A stretch of 64,000 bases of DNA from Kribbella antibiotica (GTDB lineage: Bacteria; Actinomycetota; Actinomycetes; Propionibacteriales; Kribbellaceae): contig NZ_SMKX01000002.1 of assembly GCF_004349055.1 (NCBI RefSeq), forward strand, positions 62,001 to 126,000. Reading direction: 5' to 3'. The notes under the pieces were generated by a model. That model did not search any database, had not been told where the DNA came from, and was given only the letters and a program-made list of their open reading frames with translations. Below are positions 40,139 through 51,906 of this stretch, in pieces. Positions within the stretch are counted from its first letter, which is position 1; the number at the start of each line of letters is the position of its first letter. The position numbers were made by a program, and so were the translations under genes.

Positions 40139-40996
40139 TCAGAGGTGAGCGCGGAAGAAGTCGACGACGTAGTCCATCAGCGCGGCACTGGTCCAGACGG
40201 CGGGGTGCTCGGACAGAGTGCCGTGGCCGGCGCCGCGGACGACATACCGGGTGCTCTCGATGCCTGCGGCAAGTAATGCCTGATGCAGGATCGCGGTCTG
40301 GGCCGGTGCGATCAGTCGGTCGTCGTCGCCGTGCAGGAGGAGGAACGGCGGGGTCTGGTCGGTGACGCGACCGGCCGGGTTCCCCTCGCAGAAGTCGGGA
40401 ACGTACGCCGCGATCGCGTCCGGCGCCTCGATGTCGAAGCCGTCGGTGAGCGTGCTGAGGTCGGAGGCACCGAACATGCTGACCGCGGCGACGAACTGGT
40501 TATCCGGCTCGGTCGCGGCCATCGACGCCAGGTAGCCGCCGGCCGATTCGCCCCAGACTGCGATCCGCATCGGGTCGAGGTGATACTCGGCTGCATGGGC
40601 GTGCAGGAATCGCAGCGCCGCGGCGACGTCCGCGAGACCGTCACGGTAGGTCGCGCCGTTGGACGTGGTGCGGTAGTCGATGCTGGCCACCGCGAACCCG
40701 GCGTCGGCAACATAGGCTCGTTGCTTACTGGCCATCTGTCGGCGGGCGGCGACGAAGCCGCCACCGGGTAGGTACAGAACGACCGGATGCGGGCCGGGGC
40801 CGGACGGAACCAACAGGTCCATCCGAAGCTTGCCGTCGTACCGGATGCCCTTGGTGGAGTGCACGGATCGGCCCGGACGAATCTGTACGGCGGGGTCCGG
40901 GTCGATCGCGATGCTGTTCGGGTCTGTTTCCGGCGCGGGGATGGTGGACAGGCGGAGCTTCGCGAGCTTGGTCAGCAGCAGCAAGGTCAGGTTCAT
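40139..40996 (-). CDS. Alpha/beta hydrolase of the hormone-sensitive-lipase-like group
   Basis: The 285-residue protein starts at ATG 40996, overlapping the stop of the upstream exporter gene by four bases. The nucleophile elbow is G-E-S-A-G-G near the middle. The acid is expected in L-H-G-D-D-D-R-L and the His in G-A-G-H-G. The oxyanion loop reads Y-L-P-G-G-G-F, with Pro where the family usually has His-Gly-Gly-Gly. It probably acts on a short ester. Co-translation with a drug-exporter-like MFS protein hints at detoxification. No secretion signal is convincing; the N-terminal L-T-L-L-L-L-T-K-L is too short. Confidence 0.87.
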   Translation of the reverse strand: MNLTLLLLTKLAKLRLSTIPAPETDPNSIAIDPDPAVQIRPGRSVHSTKGIRYDGKLRMDLLVPSGPGPHPVVLYLPGGGFVAARRQMASKQRAYVADAGFAVASIDYRTTSNGATYRDGLADVAAALRFLHAHAAEYHLDPMRIAVWGESAGGYLASMAATEPDNQFVAAVSMFGASDLSTLTDGFDIEAPDAIAAYVPDFCEGNPAGRVTDQTPPFLLLHGDDDRLIAPAQTAILHQALLAAGIESTRYVVRGAGHGTLSEHPAVWTSAALMDYVVDFFRAHL

Positions 40997-42201
40997 GCCA
41001 GCGTCCTTTCGACGACGGGCTGCCAGGGGCGAGCGAAGAGCAGAGCGACGGAGGCGAGTGCCAATGCGGCCAGCATGAGCACGGACATGGTGCCGACCGT
41101 ACCGCCGCCGAGCGGGCTGGTCAGCGCGCCGAACAGGTAGGAGCCACTGCCGGACAGAGCGGCCGCGGTACCCGCACGGGAGCGGCCGATGGTCTGGGCG
41201 ATGGTGGTGACCGACGGGAAGGTGCCGCCGATGCCGAACAGGACGACGGCCAGGCAGATCCACGTCCCGGCCAGGGTCGGCGCAGTGGTGGCCTGGATCG
41301 CCAGCCCGACGGCGCCGGCGAGGGCGACCGCGATGTAGCGGGGTAGCAATCGCTCCGGAGGGATGCGTTTCGAGGTGATGCCGAAGACGACGTTCGCGAC
41401 CAGCATCACGCCGGCGTTGGAGGCGAAGACCAGCCCGTACTGCGCCGCCGACAATCCGAAGGTGTCCTGGAAGACGAAGCTCGAGCTGGCGATGTAGAGG
41501 AACATCGCGCCCGCAGCGAAGGCCAGGGTCAGGACGTAACCGGTGAAGGCTCGGTCACGGAGCAGCGTGCCCATCGTCGCGAACGTACTGCCGATTCCGC
41601 TGGTGGCGCGGCGCTCGGGTGGCAGCGACTCCGGCACCTGAACAAGCACTGCGGTGAACAGCACGACGCCAAGGGCCGCGAGCACCCAGAACACTGCCCG
41701 CCAGCCGCCGGCCGTGACGATCAGTCCGCCGATCACCGGCCCCAGCACCGGGGCCACCCCCAGGATCATCGACTGGATCGAGAAGTAGAACGGTAGCCGC
41801 GGTCCGGCGAATCGATCGGTCAGCACCGCTCGCGCGAGAACCGTCCCGGCCGCTCCGGCGCAGCCCTGCAGGAACCTCCCCGCGAGCAGGAATGGCATGG
41901 TCGGAACCAGCGCACAGACAACGGACAGTACGGCGAAGAGCGCCGTACCGGGGAGCAGTAGCCGGCGGCGGCCGATCCGGTCGCTGATCGGCCCGATCAC
42001 CAATTGACCGACCACGAGCCCGATCAGGAACACGCTGATCGACAACTGCACGACCGAGGACTCGGCGCCGAGCTCGCGCCCGAGCTCCGGGAAGCCCGGC
42101 ACGTACATGTCGATCGCGAACGGCGCGACCGCCGTCAACCCGCTCAGCACACCGATCAGCAGCAGCGGCCGCCGGACAGTGCTCACCTCCGTCATCACCA
42201 T
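40993..42201 (-). CDS. MFS exporter, Bcr/CflA (DHA1) type
   Basis: The 402-residue protein starts at ATG 42201 (ATG 42195 is an alternative; neither has a strong ribosome-binding site). It has twelve predicted helices, and the first reads F-A-I-D-M-Y-V-P-G-F-P, the Bcr/CflA signature. The loop G-P-I-S-D-R-I-G-R-R-R lies between helices 2 and 3. Such proteins export drugs or small metabolites by proton antiport. A pair of inverted octamers (TGAGAACA and TGTTCTCA) brackets the upstream region between it and aceB, suggesting its own regulated promoter. Confidence 0.9.
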   Translation of the reverse strand: MVMTEVSTVRRPLLLIGVLSGLTAVAPFAIDMYVPGFPELGRELGAESSVVQLSISVFLIGLVVGQLVIGPISDRIGRRRLLLPGTALFAVLSVVCALVPTMPFLLAGRFLQGCAGAAGTVLARAVLTDRFAGPRLPFYFSIQSMILGVAPVLGPVIGGLIVTAGGWRAVFWVLAALGVVLFTAVLVQVPESLPPERRATSGIGSTFATMGTLLRDRAFTGYVLTLAFAAGAMFLYIASSSFVFQDTFGLSAAQYGLVFASNAGVMLVANVVFGITSKRIPPERLLPRYIAVALAGAVGLAIQATTAPTLAGTWICLAVVLFGIGGTFPSVTTIAQTIGRSRAGTAAALSGSGSYLFGALTSPLGGGTVGTMSVLMLAALALASVALLFARPWQPVVERTLA

Positions 42202-42244
42202 GAGAACAAGGTAACCGATCGTCAACCGGTTAACAATACTGTTC

Positions 42245-42247
<3 letters not shown>
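42201..42247. promoter_or_regulatory. Inverted octamers upstream of the exporter gene
   Basis: TGAGAACA (42201-42208) and TGTTCTCA (42240-42247) are exact inverted repeats 31 bases apart. Between them, AACCGGTT at 42225-42232 is a further palindrome. The left octamer overlaps the exporter start codon and the right one overlaps the aceB stop. Confidence 0.45.
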
Positions 42248-45099
<2,852 letters not shown>

Positions 45100-45220
45100 C
45101 GTCGTCTCCTTGAGCCTAAAAATTCTGCGCCGTGCAACCTGGTGCCACGACACTCACACCGCCGGTGGTTGCCTGTCAGGGGGCGGAACCTGCGAAGTTC
45201 CGACAACCAAGAGAGGCCGA

Positions 45221-45237
45221 TTTGCTAACTTTGTTAA
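45221..45237. promoter_or_regulatory. PrpR/RamB-like box between aceA and the regulator
   Basis: TTTGCTAACTTTGTTAA is an AT-rich island in this GC-rich gap. It holds AACTTTG, close to the described RamB box (ACTTTGCAAA) and to the TTTGCAAA motif of mycobacterial PrpR. It lies upstream of both divergent genes. Confidence 0.5.
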
Positions 45238-45260
45238 TGCCGGTCTTCGCAAGAACGCGG

Positions 45261-45266
45261 TAACTT
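45261..45266 (+). promoter_or_regulatory. Possible -10 element for the PrpR/RamB-type gene
   Basis: TAACTT lies six bases before GTG 45273, which would make the transcript leaderless. The GGCGGAG directly against the start codon is too close to act as a ribosome-binding site. Confidence 0.4.
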
Positions 45267-45272
45267 GGCGGA

Positions 45273-46700
45273 GTGGACAAGGTGTTCGCCGGTGGGCGGC
45301 TGAAGCGATTGCGGCAGGACCGCGGCATGAGCCAGGTCGACCTGGCCCGCGTCCTGGCGATCTCGGCCAGCTACCTGAACCAGATCGAACACGACAGCCG
45401 GCCGCTGACCGTGAGCGTGCTCGTCCGGCTGACCGAGGTCTTCGGGATCGACGCCACGTTCTTCGCTCCGCAGGACTCCGCCCGGCAGCTCGCCGAGCTT
45501 CGCGAGGCTCTTCCCAACCGCCCGGGCGGATCCCCTGTTCCGGCCGCTGACCTGCAGGAACTCGCCGGTTCGATGCCTGAGGTCGCTGAGGCTGTCATCG
45601 CGCTCTACCGCAAGCACCGCGGGCTGGCCGAGCACCTCGAAACCCTCACAGACAGCCGGACGGCATCGCCGACCGACGGCAGTCCACACGAACTGGTCCG
45701 CGACTACTTCTACCGGCACCAGAACTACTTCGACGGCCTCGACCGCGCAGCCGAAGCATCCGCCAAGGAGCTCGGCACCCGGCGCGGCGAGGTGCGGCGT
45801 CGGCTGCGCGACCATCTGAGCGAGACGCACGGCATCCGGATCGCGCAGCGGTCGCTCGACGATCCGGCCGATACGAACGACCTCCATCACTACGCACGGG
45901 CCGAGCGAACGCTGTACTTTTCCTCACACCTGCAGGCCGGGCAGCAGGCCTTCCGGATGGCGACCCAGCTCGCGTTCCTTGAGGCCCAGCCGCAGATCGA
46001 CGAGCTGCTGGACACCGAACCGTGGCCCGACGACAAGACCCGGCAGCTGGCTCGGATCGGACTGGCGAACCACTTCGCGGGCGCATTCATCCTCCCGTAC
46101 ACGCCGTTCTTCCAAGCTGCCGAACGCTTCCGGTACGACGTTGAGCTGCTCGCCGACCATTTCGGCGTGAGCTACGAAACGATCGCGCACCGGCTGAGCA
46201 CGTTGCAGCGACCGAGCCTGCGTGGAGTGCCGTTCATCTTCGTTCGAGTGGATCGCGCGGGGAACATCTCGAAGCGCCAGTCCGCGACCAGCTTCCACTT
46301 CTCGCGCAGCGGCGGCACCTGCCCGCTGTGGAACGTGTACGAGTCGTTCGCCGCTCCCGGCCGGGTGATCACTCAGGTCGCGGAGATGCCTGACGGGCAA
46401 CGGTACTTGTGGGTTGCGCGGGCGTTGACCCGGAGTCGTGGCGGCTATGGGCAACCTGCGAAGACCTTCGCGATCGGGCTTGGCTGCGAAGTTCGGCAAG
46501 CCGGCCGACTGGTGTACGCCGACGGTTTGAACCTCGAGGATCGCGGCTCGGCGATGCCGATCGGGCCGGGCTGCCGGACCTGTGAGCGGCCGCGCTGCCC
46601 GCAGCGCGCGGCGCCGCCGATCGGGCGTCCGCTGAACGTCGACGAGGACCGCAGCACGTTCGTCCCGTATCCACTGTCGGTGCCGGAGCGCCACAGCTAG
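45273..46700 (+). CDS. prpR: PrpR/RamB-type regulator of propionate and acetate genes
   Basis: The 475-residue protein has an N-terminal XRE helix-turn-helix at residues 8-62 ([12 protein letters not shown] and S-A-S-Y-L-N-Q-I-E). The middle holds an IrrE-like region with [10 protein letters not shown], where the HExxH metal motif is degraded. The C-terminal DUF2083 region ends with clustered cysteines ([10 protein letters not shown]), proposed iron-sulfur ligands in mycobacterial PrpR. In mycobacteria PrpR activates prpDC and icl with acyl-CoA as effector; in corynebacteria RamB represses aceA/aceB. Here the gene lies exactly between aceA-aceB and prpD-prpB-prpC. The symbol prpR is chosen for this position; ramB is the alternative. 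Confidence 0.88.
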   Translation: MDKVFAGGRLKRLRQDRGMSQVDLARVLAISASYLNQIEHDSRPLTVSVLVRLTEVFGIDATFFAPQDSARQLAELREALPNRPGGSPVPAADLQELAGSMPEVAEAVIALYRKHRGLAEHLETLTDSRTASPTDGSPHELVRDYFYRHQNYFDGLDRAAEASAKELGTRRGEVRRRLRDHLSETHGIRIAQRSLDDPADTNDLHHYARAERTLYFSSHLQAGQQAFRMATQLAFLEAQPQIDELLDTEPWPDDKTRQLARIGLANHFAGAFILPYTPFFQAAERFRYDVELLADHFGVSYETIAHRLSTLQRPSLRGVPFIFVRVDRAGNISKRQSATSFHFSRSGGTCPLWNVYESFAAPGRVITQVAEMPDGQRYLWVARALTRSRGGYGQPAKTFAIGLGCEVRQAGRLVYADGLNLEDRGSAMPIGPGCRTCERPRCPQRAAPPIGRPLNVDEDRSTFVPYPLSVPERHS

Positions 46701-46709
46701 CCCTGTGTC

Positions 46710-46759
46710 ATTGCAAATCTTGGCTTTCACAAGTTGGCAAATTGGCTCTCTTTCACAAG
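46710..46759. promoter_or_regulatory. Regulatory cluster upstream of prpD
   Basis: The gap between prpR and prpD holds ATTGCAAAT at 46710-46718 and GGCAAAT at 46736-46742, both related to the PrpR box TTTGCAAA. It also holds an exact direct repeat CTTTCACAAG at 46724-46733 and 46750-46759, 26 bases apart. It is unusually AT-rich for this genome. Confidence 0.5.
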
Positions 46760-46819
46760 CCTCTCCCCCGGTGCGAATCTCGGTGCATACCCACCGTTTT
46801 CGGCAGAGGAGATGCACCA

Positions 46820-48310
46820 GTGATCGAGCACGACGTCCGCGTCCACCCCAGCAGTGACCGTCTGTCCCGGACGGACCAACTCGCCTGGAAGCTCGCGGAG
46901 GTCGCCGCCGACCCGGTCGAGGTGACAGCGGACGTGGCCGACATGGTGATCAACCGGATCATCGACAACGCCTCCGTGGCGGTCGCTTCGGTCAACCGCC
47001 AGCCGGTGGTTGCGGCCCGCGGCCAGGCCCTGGCGCATCCGCAGGCCCGCGGTGCAGCAGTGATCGGTACGGCGCCTGATGTCCGCGTCTCCCCCGAATG
47101 GGCGGCCTGGGCCAACGGGGTCGCCGTACGGGAGCTCGATTATCACGACACGTTCCTCGCGGCGGACTATTCGCATCCCGGCGACAACATCCCGCCGCTG
47201 CTCGCGGTCGCCCAGCATGTAGGGGCTGATGGCAACCAGTTGCTGCGGGCGATCGCAACGGCGTACGAGGTGCAGGTGAATCTGGTCACCGGGATCTGCT
47301 TGCATGAGCACAAGATCGACCACGTTGCGCATCTCGGGCCGTCGGTCGCGGCTGGGCTCGGGACGTTGCTTGGTACGTCGCCTGAGATCACGTTCCAGGC
47401 GATCGGCCAGGCGCTGCACACGACGACGGCCACGCGGCAATCGCGCAAGGGTGAGATCTCCAGCTGGAAGGCTTACGCGCCTGCCTTTGCCGGCAAGGCG
47501 GGGATCGAGGCGATGGACCGGGCATTGCGCGGCGAGGGTGCGCCGACCCCGATCTACGAGGGCGAGGACGGCTTCATCGCCTGGCTGCTGAGCGGGCCGG
47601 AGGCGGCGTACACGGTGCCGTTGCCGGCGCGTGGTGAGGCGAAGGCTGCGATCCTGCGGACGTATACGAAGGAGCACTCGGCGGAATACCAGAGCCAGGC
47701 GCTGATCGACCTCGCGCGGCGGATGCGGGGGCAGATCGCCGACCTGAGCCAGATCGAGTCGATCCTGATCCGCACCAGCCACCACACGCACTACGTGATC
47801 GGTACCGGCGCGAACGACCCGCAGAAGCTTGACCCTCAGGCGAGCCGCGAAACTCTTGACCACTCGATCATGTACATCTTCGCGGTCGCTCTGCAGGACG
47901 GCACCTGGCACCACGTGGATTCCTACGCTCCCGAGCGCGCGAACCGCCCGGACACTGTTGACCTCTGGCACCGCGTCACGACGGTCGAGGACCCGACCTG
48001 GACCGAGCGCTACCACGCAACCGAGCCCGAGTTCGGCGGCCGCGTCGAGATCACTTTGAAAGACGGCACGGTGGTGGCCGATGAGCTCGGTGTCGCGGAC
48101 GCGCACCCGCGCGGCGCCCGACCGTTTGCCCGCAGCAACTACCTCACCAAGTTCCGGCGGCTCGCCACCGGAGTTGTGTCGGAGCCTGAGCGTCGCCGGT
48201 TCATCAACTTGGTCGAACGCCTCCCGGAGCTGACCGCCGCCGAGGTCCGCGATCTCACGGTGACCGTCGACGAGGTCAAGCTCGCTGACGCCCCGGAAGG
48301 CCTGTTCTGA
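46820..48310 (+). CDS. prpD: 2-methylcitrate dehydratase, MmgE/PrpD family
   Basis: The 496-residue enzyme dehydrates 2-methylcitrate in the propionyl-CoA-consuming methylcitrate cycle. GTG 46820 is chosen because AGAGGAG lies nine bases upstream; an in-frame ATG at 46742 falls inside the regulatory cluster. The family phrases [11 protein letters not shown] and S-H-P-G-D-N-I-P-P and the length near 490 fit PrpD. The stop overlaps the prpB start (TGATG). It is the first gene of the operon prpD-prpB-prpC-crotonase. Confidence 0.94.
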   Translation: MIEHDVRVHPSSDRLSRTDQLAWKLAEVAADPVEVTADVADMVINRIIDNASVAVASVNRQPVVAARGQALAHPQARGAAVIGTAPDVRVSPEWAAWANGVAVRELDYHDTFLAADYSHPGDNIPPLLAVAQHVGADGNQLLRAIATAYEVQVNLVTGICLHEHKIDHVAHLGPSVAAGLGTLLGTSPEITFQAIGQALHTTTATRQSRKGEISSWKAYAPAFAGKAGIEAMDRALRGEGAPTPIYEGEDGFIAWLLSGPEAAYTVPLPARGEAKAAILRTYTKEHSAEYQSQALIDLARRMRGQIADLSQIESILIRTSHHTHYVIGTGANDPQKLDPQASRETLDHSIMYIFAVALQDGTWHHVDSYAPERANRPDTVDLWHRVTTVEDPTWTERYHATEPEFGGRVEITLKDGTVVADELGVADAHPRGARPFARSNYLTKFRRLATGVVSEPERRRFINLVERLPELTAAEVRDLTVTVDEVKLADAPEGLF

Positions 48311-49194
48311 TGGAACAGCGAATTGCCTTGCGGGAGGGGTTGGCCTCCGGGCGGCTGCTTCGTTTCCCTGGGGCCTTCACTCCGTTGACTGCTCGGCTGA
48401 TCGAGGACCGCGGGTTCGACGGCGTGTACATCTCCGGCGCCGTACTGGCTGCCGAACGAGGGTTACCGGATATCGGGCTGACGACGCTCACCGAGGTGGC
48501 GGATCGCGGTCGCGACATCAGCTCGGTGACGAACCTGCCGACGTTCATCGACGCCGACACCGGGTTCGGCGAGCCGATGAACGTGGCTCGAACGATTCTC
48601 AGCCTGGAGGCTGCCGGGGTGGCCGGTTGTCATCTTGAGGACCAGGTAAATCCCAAGCGTTGCGGGCATCTCGACGGCAAGTCGGTGGTTGAGCCGGCCG
48701 AGATGGTACGGCGGGTTCGGGCTGCTGCGAGCGCCCGCACCGACCCGAACTTCGTCATCGGCGCCCGCACCGACGCGCGGTCGATCGAGGGCCTGGATGC
48801 GGCGATCGAACGTGCCAAGGCGTACGTCGACGCCGGTGCCGACCTGATCTTTCCCGAGGCGCTCGAGACCGTGCAGGAGTTCGAGACCTTCCGCGCCGCG
48901 GTCGGCGTACCGGTCCTGGCGAACATGACCGAGTTCGGCAAGAGCGAGCTGTTCCGGGCGAGTGAGCTCGCGGATGCCGGGGTCAGCATCGTCATCTACC
49001 CCGTGACGCTGCTCCGGATCGCAATGGGTGCGATCGAGCGCGGTCTCGACCTGATCGCCGACGACGGGACGCAGGCCAAGCTCGTCCCCGACATGCAGAC
49101 CCGTGCGCGACTGTATGAGCTGCTCAAGTACGCCGAGTACAGCCGCTTCGACGCCGACATCTTCAACTTCGACATTCCGCAGGAGCACTCATGA
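48310..49194 (+). CDS. prpB: 2-methylisocitrate lyase
   Basis: The 294-residue enzyme splits 2-methylisocitrate into pyruvate and succinate. The active-site motif K-R-C-G-H holds Cys118. The metal-binding phrase D-A-D-T-G-F-G and the H-L-E-D-Q strand match PrpB rather than the longer isocitrate lyase. It is coupled to prpD (shared base) and to prpC (ATGA overlap). Confidence 0.95.
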   Translation: MEQRIALREGLASGRLLRFPGAFTPLTARLIEDRGFDGVYISGAVLAAERGLPDIGLTTLTEVADRGRDISSVTNLPTFIDADTGFGEPMNVARTILSLEAAGVAGCHLEDQVNPKRCGHLDGKSVVEPAEMVRRVRAAASARTDPNFVIGARTDARSIEGLDAAIERAKAYVDAGADLIFPEALETVQEFETFRAAVGVPVLANMTEFGKSELFRASELADAGVSIVIYPVTLLRIAMGAIERGLDLIADDGTQAKLVPDMQTRARLYELLKYAEYSRFDADIFNFDIPQEHS

Positions 49195-50342
49195 CCGGCC
49201 TGATACCTTCCCCGCCCCACCACCCCGGTCAGATCTTTCGAGGCCTTGCCGGCGTCGTCGTCGACACCACCACGATCTCGATGGTGAACCAGGAGACCAA
49301 CTCGCTGACCTACCGCGGGTACCCGGTCCAAGAGCTCTGCGAGTCCTGCAGTTTCGAGGAGGTCGCCTGGTTGCTGTGGCACGGCGAACTGCCGACCGCC
49401 AACCAGCTGGCCGAATTCAAGCTGGTCGAGCGCAACCGCCGTACCCTCGGCCGTAACGTCACCAGCGCACTCTCGCGGCTGCCCGAGGACTGCCACCCGA
49501 TGGACGTCCTGCGGACCGCGATCAGTTATCTCGGCGCCGACGACCCGACCGAGGGTCTCGACGACCGCGACCACAACCTGGCGAAGTCGATCGACATGTT
49601 CGCCAAGCTCCCGACGATCGTCGCATTCGAGCAGCGCCGCCGCCGCGGGCTGGAGCCGATCCTGCCGGACGCGAACCTCGGGTACGCCGAGAACTTCCTG
49701 CAGATGTGCTTCGGCGAGATCCCGCCGGCCGAGCAGGTCCGCGCGTTCGAGGTCTCAATGATCCTGTACGCCGAACACAGCTTCAACGCATCGACCTTCA
49801 CCGCCCGCGTCGTCACCTCGACGCTGTCCGACATCTACAGTGCGGTCACCGCAGCGATCGGCGCGCTCAAGGGCCCGCTGCACGGCGGCGCCAACGAGGC
49901 CGTCATGCACCTGCTCGCCGAGATCGGCGACGTGGCCAACGTCGAGCCCTGGCTGAAGCAGGCCTTCGTGGACAAGCGCAAGATCATGGGCTTCGGGCAC
50001 CGCGTCTACAAGAACGGCGACTCTCGCGTCCCCACCATGACGGCCGAGCTACGCAAACTCACCAGCGACGGCAAGTCCGCCGACCTGTTGGCGACGTACG
50101 ACGCCCTCGCAGCCGCCATGCTGCGGGTCAAGGACATCCACCCGAACCTCGACTACCCCACCGGGCCGGTCTATCACCTGATGGGTTTCGACATCCCGAT
50201 CTTCACGCCACTGTTCGTGATGAGCCGGATCACCGGCTGGACCGCGCACATCATGGAGCAACTCGAGTCGAACTCCCTGATCCGGCCGCTCAGCAGTTAC
50301 GTCGGCGTCGAGCAGCGCAAGGTGCCGACCCTTGCCGGCTGA
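49191..50342 (+). CDS. prpC: 2-methylcitrate synthase
   Basis: The 383-residue citrate-synthase-fold enzyme joins propionyl-CoA with oxaloacetate. The active-site segments are G-P-L-H-G-G-A-N-E, G-F-G-H-R-V-Y and L-D-Y-P-T-G-P-V-Y-H, supplying two catalytic His and one Asp. The short length is typical of PrpC, and the context with prpD and prpB fixes the role over citrate synthase. The last 11 bases overlap the start of the following crotonase gene. Confidence 0.94.
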   Translation: MTGLIPSPPHHPGQIFRGLAGVVVDTTTISMVNQETNSLTYRGYPVQELCESCSFEEVAWLLWHGELPTANQLAEFKLVERNRRTLGRNVTSALSRLPEDCHPMDVLRTAISYLGADDPTEGLDDRDHNLAKSIDMFAKLPTIVAFEQRRRRGLEPILPDANLGYAENFLQMCFGEIPPAEQVRAFEVSMILYAEHSFNASTFTARVVTSTLSDIYSAVTAAIGALKGPLHGGANEAVMHLLAEIGDVANVEPWLKQAFVDKRKIMGFGHRVYKNGDSRVPTMTAELRKLTSDGKSADLLATYDALAAAMLRVKDIHPNLDYPTGPVYHLMGFDIPIFTPLFVMSRITGWTAHIMEQLESNSLIRPLSSYVGVEQRKVPTLAG

Positions 50343-51090
50343 CCCCTCCCTGAACGGCACAGTGGTCTGCGAAGCAGTCGACGGGATCGCGACCGTCACC
50401 CTTGATCATCCCGGCAAATGCAATGCGCTGACGATGTCCATGTGGCGCGACCTTGACCGCGTCCTGCGTGACCTGTCCGACGACCCCCGGATCCTCACCA
50501 TCGTGATCCGCGGCGAAGGCGCCGACTTCAGCGCCGGCGCCGACATCGACGACCTGCCGGACGACCCCGACGAGTTCCATCGCGTGCATTTGGCGACCGA
50601 GCAGACCATCGCGCGGCTCCCGAAGCCCGTCATCGCGGCCGTCCGCGGTAGCTGCGTCGGCGGAGGCTGCGAGATCGCCGTCGCCGCCGACTTCCGGTTC
50701 GCCGATGCAACCGCCCGGTTCGGCGTCACCGCCAGCCGCCTCGGCATCGTCTATCCCTACGCCCCAACCCACCGCCTGATCGGACTGGTCGGCCTGGGCA
50801 ACACCCGCCGGCTCCTCTACGCCGGCGAGTTGCTCGACGCCACCTGGGCCGAACGCGTAGGCCTCATCACCGAACTAACCACCGAAGACGTAGACAAACG
50901 CGCGTTGGACTTCGCGCGGTTGCTGACCACCCGCTCCCAAACCACCATCGCAGCCGCCAAACAAATCACCGCTGGTACTCACAGCGATCTCGCGTGGCCT
51001 GATTCCGACTACACCGAAGGCGTCAACGCCTTCCGAGCCCGCCGCAAGCCGGTGTTCCCTTCCGCTCACCAGTTCCTGCCGGGCGGCTGA
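50332..51090 (+). CDS. Crotonase-family protein lacking one catalytic glutamate
   Basis: The 252-residue protein starts at TTG 50332, with CAAGG nine bases upstream and an 11-base overlap with prpC. The oxyanion-hole segments are F-S-A-G-A-D-I-D-D-L and C-V-G-G-G-C-E-I-A-V-A. The Glu in C-E-I-A matches the first catalytic Glu of crotonase. The second, normally in P-E-I, is replaced (F-G-V-T-A-S-R). Simple hydratase activity is therefore doubtful; an isomerase, decarboxylase or thioesterase role is possible. Its place in the prp operon suggests a C3-C5 acyl-CoA substrate. Confidence 0.85.
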   Translation: MPADPSLNGTVVCEAVDGIATVTLDHPGKCNALTMSMWRDLDRVLRDLSDDPRILTIVIRGEGADFSAGADIDDLPDDPDEFHRVHLATEQTIARLPKPVIAAVRGSCVGGGCEIAVAADFRFADATARFGVTASRLGIVYPYAPTHRLIGLVGLGNTRRLLYAGELLDATWAERVGLITELTTEDVDKRALDFARLLTTRSQTTIAAAKQITAGTHSDLAWPDSDYTEGVNAFRARRKPVFPSAHQFLPGG

Positions 51091-51094
51091 CCTT

Positions 51095-51263
51095 CGGCGG
51101 GGATGGTTGCTCGACGCTCCGGACAAGCCGGGCACGTTGTCTGTGGCTGGTCGCCGCGGCGGCCGCGTTACATAAAGAGCTTGGCTGAGACCGGCGGGTG
51201 GTTGAGGTACTGGCGAGGTCGGCGATCGCGTTCCCGCTGCTTGAGGTGCCCGCTATGGCTGAG
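51095..51263 (+). repeat. Left arm of a long inverted repeat element
   Basis: This 169-base arm pairs with 51713-51880 at roughly 90% identity by eye. The best conserved block includes GCGGCCGCGTTACATAAAGA and continues into GCTTGG. It begins five bases after the crotonase stop. A short open frame runs through the arm, but the same peptide also appears from the other arm because the DNA is repeated; this is not evidence for a gene. Confidence 0.85.
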
Positions 51264-51389
51264 GTCCAAAAGCGGCGCCGAGGGTGGAAACTTCATGTCG
51301 CCATTTGCACAAAACGTTCCACCCAGCTCGCCAGGCGGGCTAGTGGGGTGGGGCCGGGGAGCTTTACCCGTCATTCCAGGTCAGTTTCG

Positions 51390-51433
51390 CTCCCCAGCCC
51401 GCCCGGATACCTCACGAATCGGGCACTGGGGAG
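51390..51433. repeat. Hairpin in the centre of the element
   Basis: CTCCCCAG-CCCG (51390-51401) pairs with CGGG-CA-CTGGGGAG (51420-51433), leaving an 18-base loop and a two-base bulge. Confidence 0.6.
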
Positions 51434-51475
51434 TCCTACTGGCATACCCGCCCACCGATTCGCACTACGCGGAGA

Positions 51476-51500
51476 TTTTTCGGGTCCATACGCCGAAAAA
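51476..51500. repeat. Small T-tract/A-tract hairpin in the element
   Basis: TTTTTCGG (51476-51483) and CCGAAAAA (51493-51500) are exact inverted repeats around a nine-base loop. The A/T-rich arms stand out in this GC-rich DNA. Confidence 0.6.
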
Positions 51501-51556
51501 GTCACGTGTAATGAGGGTTGCCGGGGTCAGCCGGGCGCGGCGGGGTCAACTGCCGG

Positions 51557-51608
51557 GGGTTTGAACAAGAAACGGTGGGCGGGAACAGGTAACTACTTGT
51601 TCAAGCCC
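51557..51608. repeat. 13-base stem in the element
   Basis: GGGTTTGAACAAG (51557-51569) and CTTGTTCAAGCCC (51596-51608) pair over 13 positions with one G-T wobble, around a 26-base loop. Confidence 0.65.
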
Positions 51609-51712
51609 AGCGGGGTGACCTGGGTCAGCCGGGCGCTGCAGCACCCCACGCCTCCTTGCCAGCGCTTTTCACCACAGCGGCGGGTCACTTTCCAGGCATC
51701 CCCACAACCGGC

Positions 51713-51880
51713 CGCAACCATAGCGAGCACCTCAATCGGCGGGAACGCGATCGCTGACCTCGCCAGTACCTCAACCAGGCACCCGGCCCAGCCAAGCTCT
51801 TTATGTAACGCGGCCGCCGCGGCGACCAGCCACAGACAACGTGTCCGGCTTGTCCGGAGCGGCGATCAACCATCCCGCCG
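51713..51880 (-). repeat. Right arm of the long inverted repeat element
   Basis: This is the reverse complement of the left arm with scattered substitutions. The block around TTACATAAAGAGCTTGGCTG and the block CAGACAACGTG (complement of CACGTTGTCTG) are conserved. The outer end CATCCCGCCG mirrors CGGCGGGGATG at the left end. Confidence 0.85.
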
Positions 51881-51906
51881 TACCGGGCGCCGACCGCAGG
51901 CACGTA

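Noticed and set aside
46821-48106. Long minus-strand open frame opposite prpD
   Set aside because: prpD is well supported by family motifs and operon overlaps. The opposite frame is a composition artefact.
51103-51564. Possible small gene in the left arm of the inverted-repeat element
   Set aside because: The same peptide appears from the right arm simply because the DNA is repeated. The rest of the frame has no family resemblance, and substitutions between the arms do not favour synonymous positions by eye.
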